From a virus: DNA of 29,062 bases. The position numbers and the translations under genes were made by a program. Position 1 is the first letter of the stretch, and every line of letters starts with the position of its first letter. Positions 13,209-19,976 of the stretch are shown piece after piece. The notes beneath the pieces are model-generated. The model worked only from the letters and a program-made list of their open reading frames with translations. It was not told where the DNA came from and ran no database searches. The stretch is taken from positions 1-29,062 of IMG/VR virus record IMGVR_UViG_3300031963_000697. One strand, given 5' to 3'.

Positions 13209-13490
13209 TCATTTCTCCAAAAAGACTTCCAGATATTCTATTGGATAATAGTGGGCATCTTCTCCAATTTGTACCAGAAACCACACATCATAATTCGGAT
13301 CAATTACCACGTTCACAATCCTGCCTTCTTTGTCTTCGAAGTTACCTTTGGTAATCCTGCAAGGCTTATTCATATACGGCTTCGCAATGGCCGTTTTGAT
13401 CAACGCCTTGGCCTCTGCATATTCCTGTTCAGCCTTTTGAATGGCTTTCAGTAAGGGTTGCAACGTGGATTTGATTTCTTCTTGTGTCAT
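13209..13490 (-). CDS. Hypothetical protein (93 aa)
   Basis: The preferred start is ATG 13490 (MTQEEIKSTLQPLLKAIQKA), two bases after the upstream stop; a longer in-frame start would overlap the upstream gene and add an unrelated hydrophobic stretch. The first 40 residues form an amphipathic, probably coiled helix. The C-terminal part is beta-like (PCRITKGNFEDKEGRIVNVVIDPNYDVWFLVQI) and resembles a small SH3-like barrel. No family is recognised. Confidence 0.68.
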   Translation of the reverse strand: MTQEEIKSTLQPLLKAIQKAEQEYAEAKALIKTAIAKPYMNKPCRITKGNFEDKEGRIVNVVIDPNYDVWFLVQIGEDAHYYPIEYLEVFLEK

Positions 13491-13492
13491 GA

Positions 13493-13993
13493 TTATGAGC
13501 GTAAAAATATGAAACCGAAAAGAGTCGTGAAGAACATAATCCAACCCACCCATGTAAGTACCTTGGTGTACTTCTGATCGTTGTGGAGTTCTTCGTGATC
13601 CTTCTTTAAAGTTTCAAATTCGTTCTGGTAAAATTCCAAATCGCCTTTCATCAACATGATTTCAACTTTCTGGTTCTTAACTTCCATTTTTGACACCAGT
13701 TCACCACTCTCGGCAAGTCGGCATCGCTCCAGAAGTTCCTCGTTGGATTGCTTCATAATCTTATGAGCTTCATTGGCCCATTTGTACTTGGTTTCAATGG
13801 TTTCCAGTTTTTTGGTGATTTCCTGATTCTCAGCGATCATTTGATCTTGAACGAAGAAGAACTTTTCCTCCCAAGAATTACTCTTGTCTCTCCAGTATTC
13901 AACCTGCTTCCGTCTGGATTCAGACTTCTTTTCCAACTTATCAATTCTGGTTAATAGGCTTTCTTTCGCCTTGCCTGTTCCAATGGTATCCAT
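13493..13993 (-). CDS. Coiled-coil protein with C-terminal membrane anchor (166 aa)
   Basis: The chosen ATG at 13993 gives MDTIGTGKAKESLLTRIDKL. It fits a promoter 25-55 bases upstream, whereas the longer in-frame start would lie upstream of the promoter's -7 box. Residues about 15-140 are a continuous heptad-rich coiled coil. The final 20 residues (VLTWVGWIMFFTTLFGFIFL) form one membrane helix, giving a tail-anchored protein facing the cytoplasm. A role in organising replication at the membrane is conceivable given the neighbours, but there is no direct evidence. Confidence 0.72.
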   Translation of the reverse strand: MDTIGTGKAKESLLTRIDKLEKKSESRRKQVEYWRDKSNSWEEKFFFVQDQMIAENQEITKKLETIETKYKWANEAHKIMKQSNEELLERCRLAESGELVSKMEVKNQKVEIMLMKGDLEFYQNEFETLKKDHEELHNDQKYTKVLTWVGWIMFFTTLFGFIFLRS

Positions 13994-14017
13994 GATTTTT
14001 GTTTTTGTTATTTTTTG

Positions 14018-14048
14018 CAAATCAATAATGTATTTTTTTCTGTTGCAA
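14018..14048 (-). promoter_or_regulatory. Putative Bacteroidetes-type promoter, minus strand
   Basis: TTG (14048-14046), 20 bases and TTGATTTG (14025-14018) fit the consensus with one deviation (T for A) in the -7 box and one extra spacer base. It lies in the end of the nuclease gene and would drive the 166-aa coiled-coil gene and those downstream. Confidence 0.48.
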
Positions 14049-14052
14049 ATAA

Positions 14053-14445
14053 TCAAGATAAATATTTATCAATTTCATAAATCACCTGGTCTAGGGAGTA
14101 GCTGACGAGGACGTGCCAATTGTGGGCTATGAAGTGCCTACGCATTTCATTCTGGTGATCGGTGCATTTATTTTTGCCCACCTTCAATTCAATGGCAAAT
14201 CCGTAACAGAACTTCCTCGGTTCCAGAATCAGGATGTCCGGTATTCCGGCCTTGACTCCCATCGCTTTGAGTTTTGCGGCTTCAGCTACGTTCCTATGAC
14301 CTCCGTTCGGACAATGAAACCATAGCACACCTTTAGCATCCAAGTATCGAGCAACGGCCTTCTGGAAGTTGTCTTCTGATCCAACATACGGGGCAAAAGG
14401 CCCAATCTTTTTTATCGGCAAAAACTCCATACTAAAACCCGGCAT
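14053..14445 (-). CDS. VRR-NUC domain nuclease
   Basis: The 130-aa protein is a compact restriction-like nuclease of the VRR-NUC family. Catalytic positions are visible in an early helix with E24 (SEDNFQKAVARYLDAKG), in GIPDILIL (Asp near residue 70) and in FAIELKVGK (Glu-x-Lys near 85-87), followed by a Gln helix (TDHQNEMRRHF). Stand-alone VRR-NUC proteins are common in phage replication and recombination modules and are thought to cut structured DNA. It heads the minus-strand replication unit and is divergent from the plus-strand unit at 14.5 kb. An internal Met five codons in is an alternative start. Confidence 0.88.
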   Translation of the reverse strand: MPGFSMEFLPIKKIGPFAPYVGSEDNFQKAVARYLDAKGVLWFHCPNGGHRNVAEAAKLKAMGVKAGIPDILILEPRKFCYGFAIELKVGKNKCTDHQNEMRRHFIAHNWHVLVSYSLDQVIYEIDKYLS

Positions 14446-14455
14446 TTATATTTTC

Positions 14456-14485
14456 TTGCAAATTGCTCTTTTTTACTTTTCTTTG
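14456..14485 (+). promoter_or_regulatory. Putative promoter, plus strand
   Basis: TTG (14456-14458), exactly 19 bases and TTTCTTTG (14478-14485) match the Bacteroidetes pattern except for T in place of A in the -7 box. The 75-aa gene starts 18 bases further on. Confidence 0.55.
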
Positions 14486-14503
14486 CAAATCTGAAAAATA
14501 GAT

Positions 14504-14731
14504 ATGGCAAAGACACAGATACAAACAACGCTAACAGTAACGGAATTTTTCCGAATTTATGGCGTTCCAAAATATACGATTTCAAAGAATGCGGAACTAT
14601 TTGATTGGGCCGACAAGATCGAAGGATGCAAACCTAAACTCATCGACAACGATAAAAACAAACGTATTGCGGCTGAACTGGTCGGCAATATGGGCAAACG
14701 TGGCCCACGTTTAAAACCTTCATATGGGTAA
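14504..14731 (+). CDS. Hypothetical protein, possible small DNA-binding protein (75 aa)
   Basis: The protein starts MAKTQIQTTLTVTEFFRIYG and continues VPKYTISKNAELFDWADKIEG, which could be a helix-turn-helix, then ends in a basic tail (KRGPRLKPSYG). It is monocistronic, with its own promoter and a strong terminator, at the divergence point between replication units. That setting would suit a regulator, but the fold is not certain and no family is recognised. Confidence 0.66.
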   Translation: MAKTQIQTTLTVTEFFRIYGVPKYTISKNAELFDWADKIEGCKPKLIDNDKNKRIAAELVGNMGKRGPRLKPSYG

Positions 14732-14755
14732 CTCTAATCTTGGGTTGAAGTAAAG

Positions 14756-14783
14756 TAGGTCGGATATTCTGACCTATTTTTTT
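14756..14783 (+). terminator. Rho-independent terminator
   Basis: TAGGTCGGA (14756-14764) pairs with TCTGACCTA (14768-14776) over nine pairs including one G-U, with a 3-base loop and a run of seven T at 14777-14783. It ends the 75-aa gene transcript. Confidence 0.88.
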
Positions 14784-14803
14784 GTCTTATTTTCTTTTTT
14801 TTG

Positions 14804-14833
14804 TTGCAAATAGAAAGAATTGTTTTATCTTTG
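14804..14833 (+). promoter_or_regulatory. Bacteroidetes-type promoter of the SSB-like unit
   Basis: TTG (14804-14806), exactly 19 bases and TATCTTTG (14826-14833) match the consensus fully. The predicted leader to ATG 14859 is about 20 bases and A-rich (AACAAACAAAAAA). Confidence 0.82.
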
Positions 14834-14858
14834 TCGAAAGTTTTAAACAAACAAAAAA

Positions 14859-15521
14859 ATGGCAATTACCGCAACCAATTCAGGCGGCTCATCTTATGAG
14901 CCAATCCCTGCCGGAACATATCTGGCAAGGTGTTATTCAATGGTTCAAATAGGAACCGTAAAAGAAGAGTTCCAAGGTTTGGAAAAAATGGTCAATAAGG
15001 TTCGCATAACTTGGGAACTTCCGACCGAACTCAAGGTGTTCAATCCTGAAAAGGGAGAACAACCGCAAGCGATCAGTAAGGAGTTCACATTGTCCATGCA
15101 TGAGAAGTCAAGCCTACGGGCCTTTCTGACCTCTTGGAGAGGCAAGGGCTTCACGGAAGACGAGGCGAAAGCCTTCGATGTCACCAAGTTGCTCGGAGTG
15201 CCTTGTATGCTCTCAATCGTTCATGAACCAGGCAAGAAAGACCCGTCACGGATTTACGATAAGATTGCTTCAGTTAGCACGGTAATGAAGGGCGTTATTA
15301 TGCCGCCACAGATCAACCCATCGTTCGAATTCACTCTGGAAAACTTCGACCAAAACAAATTTGATTCGTTGCCGGACTTTTTGAAAGACAAGATTCGCCA
15401 GTCGAAGGAGTACAAGACCATGATCAGCCCAGAAATTCGTCACATGGAGGAAATCAAGAACAAGATTGAGAATTTCGGCCCTGCAAGTCAGGAAGAAGAT
15501 TTTGACCCCATGCCTTTTTAG
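14859..15521 (+). CDS. Putative phage single-stranded DNA-binding protein
   Basis: The 220-aa protein has a beta-rich N-terminal half beginning GGSSYEPIPAGTYLARCYSM, a pattern shared by phage ssDNA-binding or recombination-associated proteins. It ends with an acidic tip EEDFDPMPF. Bacterial SSB proteins end in a comparable Asp-rich tip with a terminal Pro-Phe that docks replication partners, so the tail supports an SSB role. A central helix and a charged C-terminal helix (SPEIRHMEEIKNKIENFG) lie between. It is driven by its own strong promoter and is followed by a small partner gene. The assignment is by motif and context; a classic OB-fold signature is not obvious. Confidence 0.7.
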   Translation: MAITATNSGGSSYEPIPAGTYLARCYSMVQIGTVKEEFQGLEKMVNKVRITWELPTELKVFNPEKGEQPQAISKEFTLSMHEKSSLRAFLTSWRGKGFTEDEAKAFDVTKLLGVPCMLSIVHEPGKKDPSRIYDKIASVSTVMKGVIMPPQINPSFEFTLENFDQNKFDSLPDFLKDKIRQSKEYKTMISPEIRHMEEIKNKIENFGPASQEEDFDPMPF

Positions 15522-15533
15522 AATCAAATAACC

Positions 15534-15998
15534 ATGAACAACATTGAATTAATCAAATCCGGTCCCCAAACGGGGGCCGAGATTACAGAATTCCAGAACG
15601 AAATACTGGATTCAGTTAGTAACGGCTTTGAAGACCCGTTATTCCTCATTGTAAAGCTTAAGGCATTGAGCAAGGCTCTGGATGGAGCAATAGACTCAAT
15701 CCAAGAATTCGCCTTGTCAGAGGCCCAGAAACACGGCAAATCATTTGCCATCTATGGGGCAAAGGTTGAAGTGAAAGAGATGGGAACAAAGTGGTACTTC
15801 GATAAGACGGGTGATCCGGTCATTGCCCGAATTGCCGACCAGAAAGAGCAGATCAGCAAAGCCGAAAAGGACCGCCAGTCTTTTTTGAAAACTTTAAAGG
15901 AAAAAACCTCATTTTTGGATGAGGAATCAGGAGAGGTCTTTACGGTTTATCCTGCCCGAAAAGAGTCAAAAACGGGAATTGCGATTTCCATAATTTGA
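15534..15998 (+). CDS. Hypothetical SSB-neighbour protein (154 aa)
   Basis: The protein begins MNNIELIKSGPQTGAEITEF and has a helical N-terminal half with LIVKLKALSKALDGAID. A beta segment (IYGAKVEVKEMGTKWYF) and a charged coiled coil (DQKEQISKAEKDRQSFLKTLKEK) follow. Proteins of this outline sit next to SSB or recombination genes in Bacteroidetes phages, to my recollection without known function. It starts 12 bases after the SSB-like stop and is followed by a terminator, so the two form one operon. Confidence 0.7.
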   Translation: MNNIELIKSGPQTGAEITEFQNEILDSVSNGFEDPLFLIVKLKALSKALDGAIDSIQEFALSEAQKHGKSFAIYGAKVEVKEMGTKWYFDKTGDPVIARIADQKEQISKAEKDRQSFLKTLKEKTSFLDEESGEVFTVYPARKESKTGIAISII

Positions 15999-16033
15999 GA
16001 ATTGGTTATTTTTTTGGTTGAATAGAAAAAAAA

Positions 16034-16062
16034 AGAGGGGTTTTTGACCCCTCTCTTTATTT
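16034..16062 (+). terminator. Rho-independent terminator of the SSB-like operon
   Basis: AGAGGGGT (16034-16041) pairs with ACCCCTCT (16047-16054) across a 5-base loop, with a preceding A-run and a following CTTTATTT. The TTG of the next promoter lies in its loop, so the two signals overlap. Confidence 0.85.
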
Positions 16063-16073
16063 GATTATCTTTG
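16044..16073 (+). promoter_or_regulatory. Bacteroidetes-type promoter of the first homing endonuclease
   Basis: TTG (16044-16046), exactly 19 bases and TATCTTTG (16066-16073) fully match the consensus and use the same -7 sequence and spacing as the SSB-like promoter. It lies directly upstream of a foldable leader. Confidence 0.8.
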
Positions 16074-16090
16074 CAAAGTAATAAACCAAT

Positions 16091-16175
16091 GGACGAGATT
16101 GGTATAAGAAACTGGCAGCAATGCCACAACATAGCCTCAGATTGGAACGACTCGTCCTCGTTTTGATTTGGGGCT
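16091..16175 (+). promoter_or_regulatory. Pseudoknot-like leader RNA of homing endonuclease 1
   Basis: Visible pairing: helix P1 GGACGAG (16091-16097) with CTCGTCC (16151-16157); inner hairpin TGGCA-GCAA-TGCCA (16113-16126) with a GNRA loop; and AGCCTCA (16133-16139) with TGGGGCT (16169-16175, one G-U), which crosses P1 to make a pseudoknot. The endonuclease ATG follows 11 bases later. CCAAT/ATTGG flanking the first P1 strand could form a competing hairpin. The second homing endonuclease gene has a leader of the same design. Confidence 0.55.
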
Positions 16176-16186
16176 TTTGTTTTAAA

Positions 16187-16762
16187 ATGGAAGAAATCTG
16201 GAAAAGTGTAAAAGGTTATGATGGCTTTTATGAAGTCTCAAACCAAGGCAGGGTAAGAAGTGTTGATCGGTTTGTGATGCAGGTATTGAATGGCGTTCAA
16301 ACTAAATGTTCGTATAAAAGCAGGATGCTGAGATTTACTATTGACAAAGCCGGATACCCAATGGTAACACTTAGTGCATTGGGTAAGATTAAGACATTTC
16401 GAATTCACCGATTAGTAGCCGATGTATTTATTGAAAACCCAGAAAGCAAAAAAACTGTGAACCACATCAATGCGATTAAAACAGATAATCGAATTGAGAA
16501 CCTTGAATGGGCAACACAGTTAGAAAATAATCAACACGCAATTAATAAGGGACTTGGGAAAAGAACTAACATAAAAGGTAAAGTAAGAAGAACCCCCATT
16601 TCTCAATTTACATTAGATGGAATATGGATTGCAGATTTTAAATCAATTGCAAGTGCTTCTGAAAAATATGGATACTCAGGTTGTTGTGTAGGTAGATGTG
16701 TTTCTGGCAAAACAAAAACATCTCATGGATTTTTATGGAAAGCAAAAGGGAGCCTGATTTAG
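16187..16762 (+). CDS. HNH homing endonuclease 1 (NUMOD4-HNH-NUMOD1)
   Basis: The 191-aa product starts at ATG 16187. An in-frame start 66 bases upstream lies inside the folded leader and adds an unrelated peptide, so it is rejected. Domains in order: NUMOD4 (EEIWKSVKGYDGFYEVSNQG, residues 2-21 and on), HNH_3 (IHRLVADVFIENP, then VNHINAIKTDNRIENLEWAT, about 70-115), and a C-terminal NUMOD1-like DNA-binding region (ISQFTLDGIWIADFKSIASA). Such free-standing enzymes nick or cut specific sites and spread their own gene. It has its own promoter, leader and terminator, so it is an independent selfish insertion between the SSB-like operon and the capsid gene. Confidence 0.93.
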   Translation: MEEIWKSVKGYDGFYEVSNQGRVRSVDRFVMQVLNGVQTKCSYKSRMLRFTIDKAGYPMVTLSALGKIKTFRIHRLVADVFIENPESKKTVNHINAIKTDNRIENLEWATQLENNQHAINKGLGKRTNIKGKVRRTPISQFTLDGIWIADFKSIASASEKYGYSGCCVGRCVSGKTKTSHGFLWKAKGSLI

Positions 16763-16772
16763 ACTCCCTTTT
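16744..16772. terminator. Bidirectional terminator between endonuclease 1 and capsid
   Basis: AAAAGGGAG (16744-16752) pairs with CTCCCTTTT (16764-16772) across an 11-base loop. Both strands carry T runs at the stem end, so it can stop the plus-strand endonuclease transcript and the convergent capsid transcript. The endonuclease stop codon is in the loop. Confidence 0.78.
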
Positions 16773-16776
16773 GTAT

Positions 16777-16839
16777 TTAATCGTAGCCGTCTGAATATCC
16801 GTCTGAATATCCTCCTAAACCGTCTACGATTGTGTAAAA
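16777..16839 (-). other. Possible -1 frameshift extension of the capsid protein
   Basis: Near the capsid stop, the zero frame reads GCC GCT TTT ACA. Slipping back one base at TTTT (16839-16836) lets the same TTT codon re-pair and opens a frame that replaces the last three residues with YTIVDGLGGYSDGYSDGYD and stops at 16777-16779. The tail contains a perfect 12-bp tandem repeat (16789-16812) encoding YSDG. The alternative frame has no ATG, GTG or TTG after its preceding stop, so it could be reached only by frameshifting. Use is unproven. Confidence 0.4.
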
Positions 16840-17963
16840 GCGGCTTCGAAAACACCGTTTACACCATTCAGACGGTCAGTTGATTTGAACAACTCCATTG
16901 AAGGTGTGTAGATTTCGAAGAACTGGTCGATGAAGACCGCATAGTTTTCGCTGCACTCATCTGGCAGGATACGCACATCCACGTTCACGTTTGGCAATTG
17001 TGGGATTGGCATAGTGAATCGCTTCATTACTCCAATGTCACCGTAGTTGCCTACGTATTGCATAAACGGAAGATAAAGCATTGAACCCGGCATGAATACG
17101 ATAGCATCATCTTCAGCACCCAATTCAGTTACTACATTCTGATCTTGGAATAAACGCATTTCTTGTCCGGCAGCCGCACGTACAGAGGCGAAGTCGAAAC
17201 CATTTGCACCCGGTCCGAAATACCTTGAATCTTGTTGGAAAATCCGATCTAAAGCACCGAATCCAGAGATTACGTGAGGCGTTCCGTTGAAATTAGTCTT
17301 TCTCATATCCTGACGGAATTTCATCAATTCACCTGGGTTGATTGAACCTGCACCGTTGGCGTAGGTTGCACCATTCTGAACGGCATATGAATTGGTAGCA
17401 GCACCACCGACATAAGTACCCTTGGCAGCAAGTGCATAAGCAAGAATCTTCTTGTTGACTGCCTGAATCTGAGCATCCATTGTCAATTGGAAATCGCTGA
17501 ACATCTCACGGATTACGGAAAGTTCAGTTGTAGCCGATCCCATTTCAGAGGCTTTCATAACGATCTGACGAGGGTCTTTAGAACCAGTCAAACGTACAAG
17601 TTCAGAGTAGGATGCATCATATTGACGAACGGTTGATTCGTTCAACAAGAATCTTGAACCAACATAGTCAGAGATGGTTACAACCTCCTCTTCGTACAAT
17701 AGTTCTGAACCAGGAGTACATGATTTAGAAGACACGGTATCAGCAGCAGTCTGGCGTTGCTTGGTAACAACACGAACTTGCTTTTGCGTTCCGGTTCCGT
17801 CATCATTTGCCAACCGGATGATTTTACCAGTTGCAAGGTTCTCAGCAGTATTTAACGCTCCCAAGGCTCCGGTATTGATACCGACCGTCTCAGCGTTGTT
17901 GATCATGTTAGCCGTGAGTGACGTAAGCACCCCAAGGCTAATATTATTTATAGCAGTAGACAC
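16824..17963 (-). CDS. Major capsid protein
   Basis: The 379-aa protein is the best candidate for the capsid shell subunit. Supporting features are its length, the scaffold-like gene immediately upstream and an HK97-like composition. It has an N-terminal helical arm, a beta-rich E-loop-like region with KQVRVVTKQRQTAADTV, a spine helix (FSDFQLTMDAQIQAVNKKIL) and late P-domain strands (PNVNVDVRILPDECSENYAVF). Translation appears to begin with GTG at 17963; no suitable ATG is nearby. A GTAAAT-CAC-ATTTAC hairpin lies in the 23-base gap before the start. The stop is TAG, and the -1 frame continues into a YSDG-repeat tail. The call is from context and overall pattern, not from a named motif. Confidence 0.82.
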   Translation of the reverse strand: MSTAINNISLGVLTSLTANMINNAETVGINTGALGALNTAENLATGKIIRLANDDGTGTQKQVRVVTKQRQTAADTVSSKSCTPGSELLYEEEVVTISDYVGSRFLLNESTVRQYDASYSELVRLTGSKDPRQIVMKASEMGSATTELSVIREMFSDFQLTMDAQIQAVNKKILAYALAAKGTYVGGAATNSYAVQNGATYANGAGSINPGELMKFRQDMRKTNFNGTPHVISGFGALDRIFQQDSRYFGPGANGFDFASVRAAAGQEMRLFQDQNVVTELGAEDDAIVFMPGSMLYLPFMQYVGNYGDIGVMKRFTMPIPQLPNVNVDVRILPDECSENYAVFIDQFFEIYTPSMELFKSTDRLNGVNGVFEAAFTQS

Positions 17964-17986
17964 GTTTGTAAATGTGATTTACTGAA

Positions 17987-18883
17987 TCAATCCATTGAAG
18001 GAATGTTCAGGTTCGCCAGAGCATTCGCAATTAACGGATGCTGTTTAGGCTGATTGCTTCCACCACCGTGAACGGGGGCGGTATAGTTTGGAGTGGGTGA
18101 AGGATTGGGGTTGCCACCACCTGACTCCTTCATAAGTTTATGTTCTTGCAAAATTACAGAATGCAAGTCATTAAATCCAAATTCTTTACCGGACAAGACA
18201 AGAGGCAGACTTTCATCTTTGGCTTGCACCAGTCTGGCGTTTTGCGTTTCAGGATCAAATACAAGTTTGGCATCATACTTTTGCAACTGGGCAGATAGTG
18301 CGGCATTGTATGTTGCCTCCCTTGCGATTTCAGGGATGGCATCATTCCATTGAATCCCGGCAAGTTTGCCCTGCATCCAGAACTTTTGGAGTTTCTCATT
18401 GGCCGACCGTTGGGCCTCTGTTAGCTTCGATTCATACTGGCTTCTGGTATCTTCCAAAGCCTTTTGAGCCTCTGCAATCTTACGCACATATTCATCTGAC
18501 CCGGGCTTGTGCTTCTTCGCATCGTCCATTTTGGCCTGATACTTTTCCAATGCCTTGGAAATCCTTTGCCCGGTTGACTTGGATGCACCTTTGATTTCTT
18601 CGATTTCGCTATCTTCGAAACCGGATGATTTCAACTGATCCCAGAATGAGGATTCCAGACCATTGAACGCCTGACCCGTGAAATGGTTTTTCAAGTCCAA
18701 ATTAGCTTTGGCTTGTCCAATGTCCATCAGGTTGGTCCGCATCACATCAATTACTGAATCCGGTAATTCCAGACCTTTTAGAGTTTCAGCAGCAGATCCG
18801 GCAAGGGCCAAATCAAATTCCTGATTGTCACGAATCCCGGCCTTGGCCGCAAATTCTTTAATAATGTCCAGTACGTTTGCCAT
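17987..18883 (-). CDS. Capsid scaffold-like protein (298 aa)
   Basis: The protein is highly charged and largely coiled coil between residues 110 and 180 (LEKYQAKMDDAKKHKPG and AQKALEDTRSQYESKLTEAQ). A Gly/Pro/Asn-rich linker near 250-275 (SGGGNPNPSPTPNY) precedes a short C-terminal helix. A coiled-coil body with a flexible linker and small C-terminal capsid-binding helix is typical of internal scaffolding proteins, and the gene lies directly upstream of the capsid gene. No protease active site is visible, so it is probably not a fused protease-scaffold. Function is inferred from architecture and location. Confidence 0.72.
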   Translation of the reverse strand: MANVLDIIKEFAAKAGIRDNQEFDLALAGSAAETLKGLELPDSVIDVMRTNLMDIGQAKANLDLKNHFTGQAFNGLESSFWDQLKSSGFEDSEIEEIKGASKSTGQRISKALEKYQAKMDDAKKHKPGSDEYVRKIAEAQKALEDTRSQYESKLTEAQRSANEKLQKFWMQGKLAGIQWNDAIPEIAREATYNAALSAQLQKYDAKLVFDPETQNARLVQAKDESLPLVLSGKEFGFNDLHSVILQEHKLMKESGGGNPNPSPTPNYTAPVHGGGSNQPKQHPLIANALANLNIPSMD

Positions 18884-19284
18884 TATGATTCGGATTCGGT
18901 GGTTTCAGATGATTTTGCGGCCTCTTTTTCGGCCTTCTTTCTGGCCTTCTCAGCATCGAGGATTGCCTGAATTACTTCAGGATTGGCAAGTGCTTGTTCC
19001 TTCAGGGCATCCAATGAAAGAGGGTTTGTATCCGGCCTTTCAAAGGTTCCGTTTGATCCGGCATAACCTTTCGCATCAAATCCCAAAGGTTGAATCCGTT
19101 TCCAGATGTATGGCCGTTGATTGAATGGAGTAGTCAGTAATTTCAGGGCCGTCTCAGCATTAACTGAAACGATTCCTGCAATCTCTATTGACCCCGTTGA
19201 ACTGTTGGTTCTTGTCCGAACGACATTGACCCGTGTTTCACCCTTGGCAATCGCCTGACGGATGTAATTTAATTTATCTGACAT
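18883..19284 (-). CDS. Hypothetical head-region protein (133 aa)
   Basis: The N-terminal half is beta-like and contains GETRVNVVRTRTNSSTGSIE and a short aromatic block (FNQRPYIWKRI). The C-terminus is Ala/Lys/Glu-rich and helical, ending in a Ser/Thr/Glu tail (KSSETTESES). Its stop touches the start of the scaffold-like gene by one base (ATG/TAA-type junction), so the genes are tightly coupled. A minor structural or assembly role fits the location. No family is recognised. Confidence 0.68.
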   Translation of the reverse strand: MSDKLNYIRQAIAKGETRVNVVRTRTNSSTGSIEIAGIVSVNAETALKLLTTPFNQRPYIWKRIQPLGFDAKGYAGSNGTFERPDTNPLSLDALKEQALANPEVIQAILDAEKARKKAEKEAAKSSETTESES

Positions 19285-19294
19285 AGTTATTCAC

Positions 19295-19963
19295 TTATTG
19301 AGTGTGCTTGATTAAAGAGGGGTTGCAGAGTGTTGTTTTGGCCTGAGTTGCCACATGGTTGCCCTGAAACCCGATTGACTTGATGCGGTCTTGCAACCCG
19401 GTCAATTGCCAGTCAATTCCACCAGTCTGAACCTGAGTTCCATCGAGGAACACTTGAGCCGCCTTACGGTTTACAACGTAGGCATGAGTCAACCACATTC
19501 CAGAACCTGAGTAAAGGAGTTGAAACTTGTCTGGCAGGATGTGTTTAAATTCGTTCTTAATGGATTTGTTATTGGTGATGTACCCAAGGTTCAGGTAATC
19601 GAATTCAGGTAACTGATCATAATTCTCAATCAGATGTTGAAAGTTCATCCCGAATCGGACATCATCCTCCAGGATTAAACACGTTTCAGCATCGGATTCA
19701 AGAAATTGCATCCAGACGGCCCGATGAGATGCAAAGCACCCGATTTCGCCCTGACTTATGTTTTGCTTCCGGTTGATCCGCTTGGTGGAGTTGTCCACAT
19801 AGTGACTATACTTACAACCATTATTGGCATCCACAATGGTCGGAATCTGGCCGGACTTTGTCAGGACACCACCGATGCGGTTGAATTCTTCGAACAGATG
19901 TTTTCTTCTGTTGGTCGATTTTTTTAGGCTGATGATGTAAATCTGATCGAATGGTAGCACCAT
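19295..19963 (-). CDS. Glycosyltransferase family 25 (LPS-type)
   Basis: The 222-aa protein shows the GT25 layout: FDQIYIISLKKSTNRRKHLF at the nucleotide-sugar binding start, SQGEIGCFASHRAVW near residue 90, and CLILEDDVRF with the acidic DD motif near 110-120. The region GSGMWLTHAYVVNRKAAQ follows. GT25 enzymes transfer sugars, often galactose, in lipopolysaccharide or protein glycans. The gene is on the minus strand inside the head operon, separate from the plus-strand glycan cassette 2 kb to the right. A TAAATTTG box (19975-19968) ends five bases before the ATG, so a transcript from it would be leaderless. Confidence 0.87.
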   Translation of the reverse strand: MVLPFDQIYIISLKKSTNRRKHLFEEFNRIGGVLTKSGQIPTIVDANNGCKYSHYVDNSTKRINRKQNISQGEIGCFASHRAVWMQFLESDAETCLILEDDVRFGMNFQHLIENYDQLPEFDYLNLGYITNNKSIKNEFKHILPDKFQLLYSGSGMWLTHAYVVNRKAAQVFLDGTQVQTGGIDWQLTGLQDRIKSIGFQGNHVATQAKTTLCNPSLIKHTQ

Positions 19964-19976
19964 TTTGCAAATTTAC

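Noticed and set aside
16093-16170. Short upstream frame MDEIGIRNWQQ... in leader 1
   Set aside because: The 25-codon frame has no counterpart in leader 2 and its bases are explained by RNA pairing. A regulatory upstream peptide cannot be fully excluded.
16121-16186. In-frame N-terminal extension of endonuclease 1 (MPQHSLRL...)
   Set aside because: It runs through the paired leader, is not similar to the extension of endonuclease 2, and the NUMOD4 domain normally begins at the protein start.
16066-16762. OMEGA/HEARO (IsrB/IscB) RNA-guided system
   Set aside because: The proteins are small NUMOD4/HNH homing endonucleases without RuvC segments or the Arg-rich bridge helix, and the leaders are far shorter than HEARO RNA.
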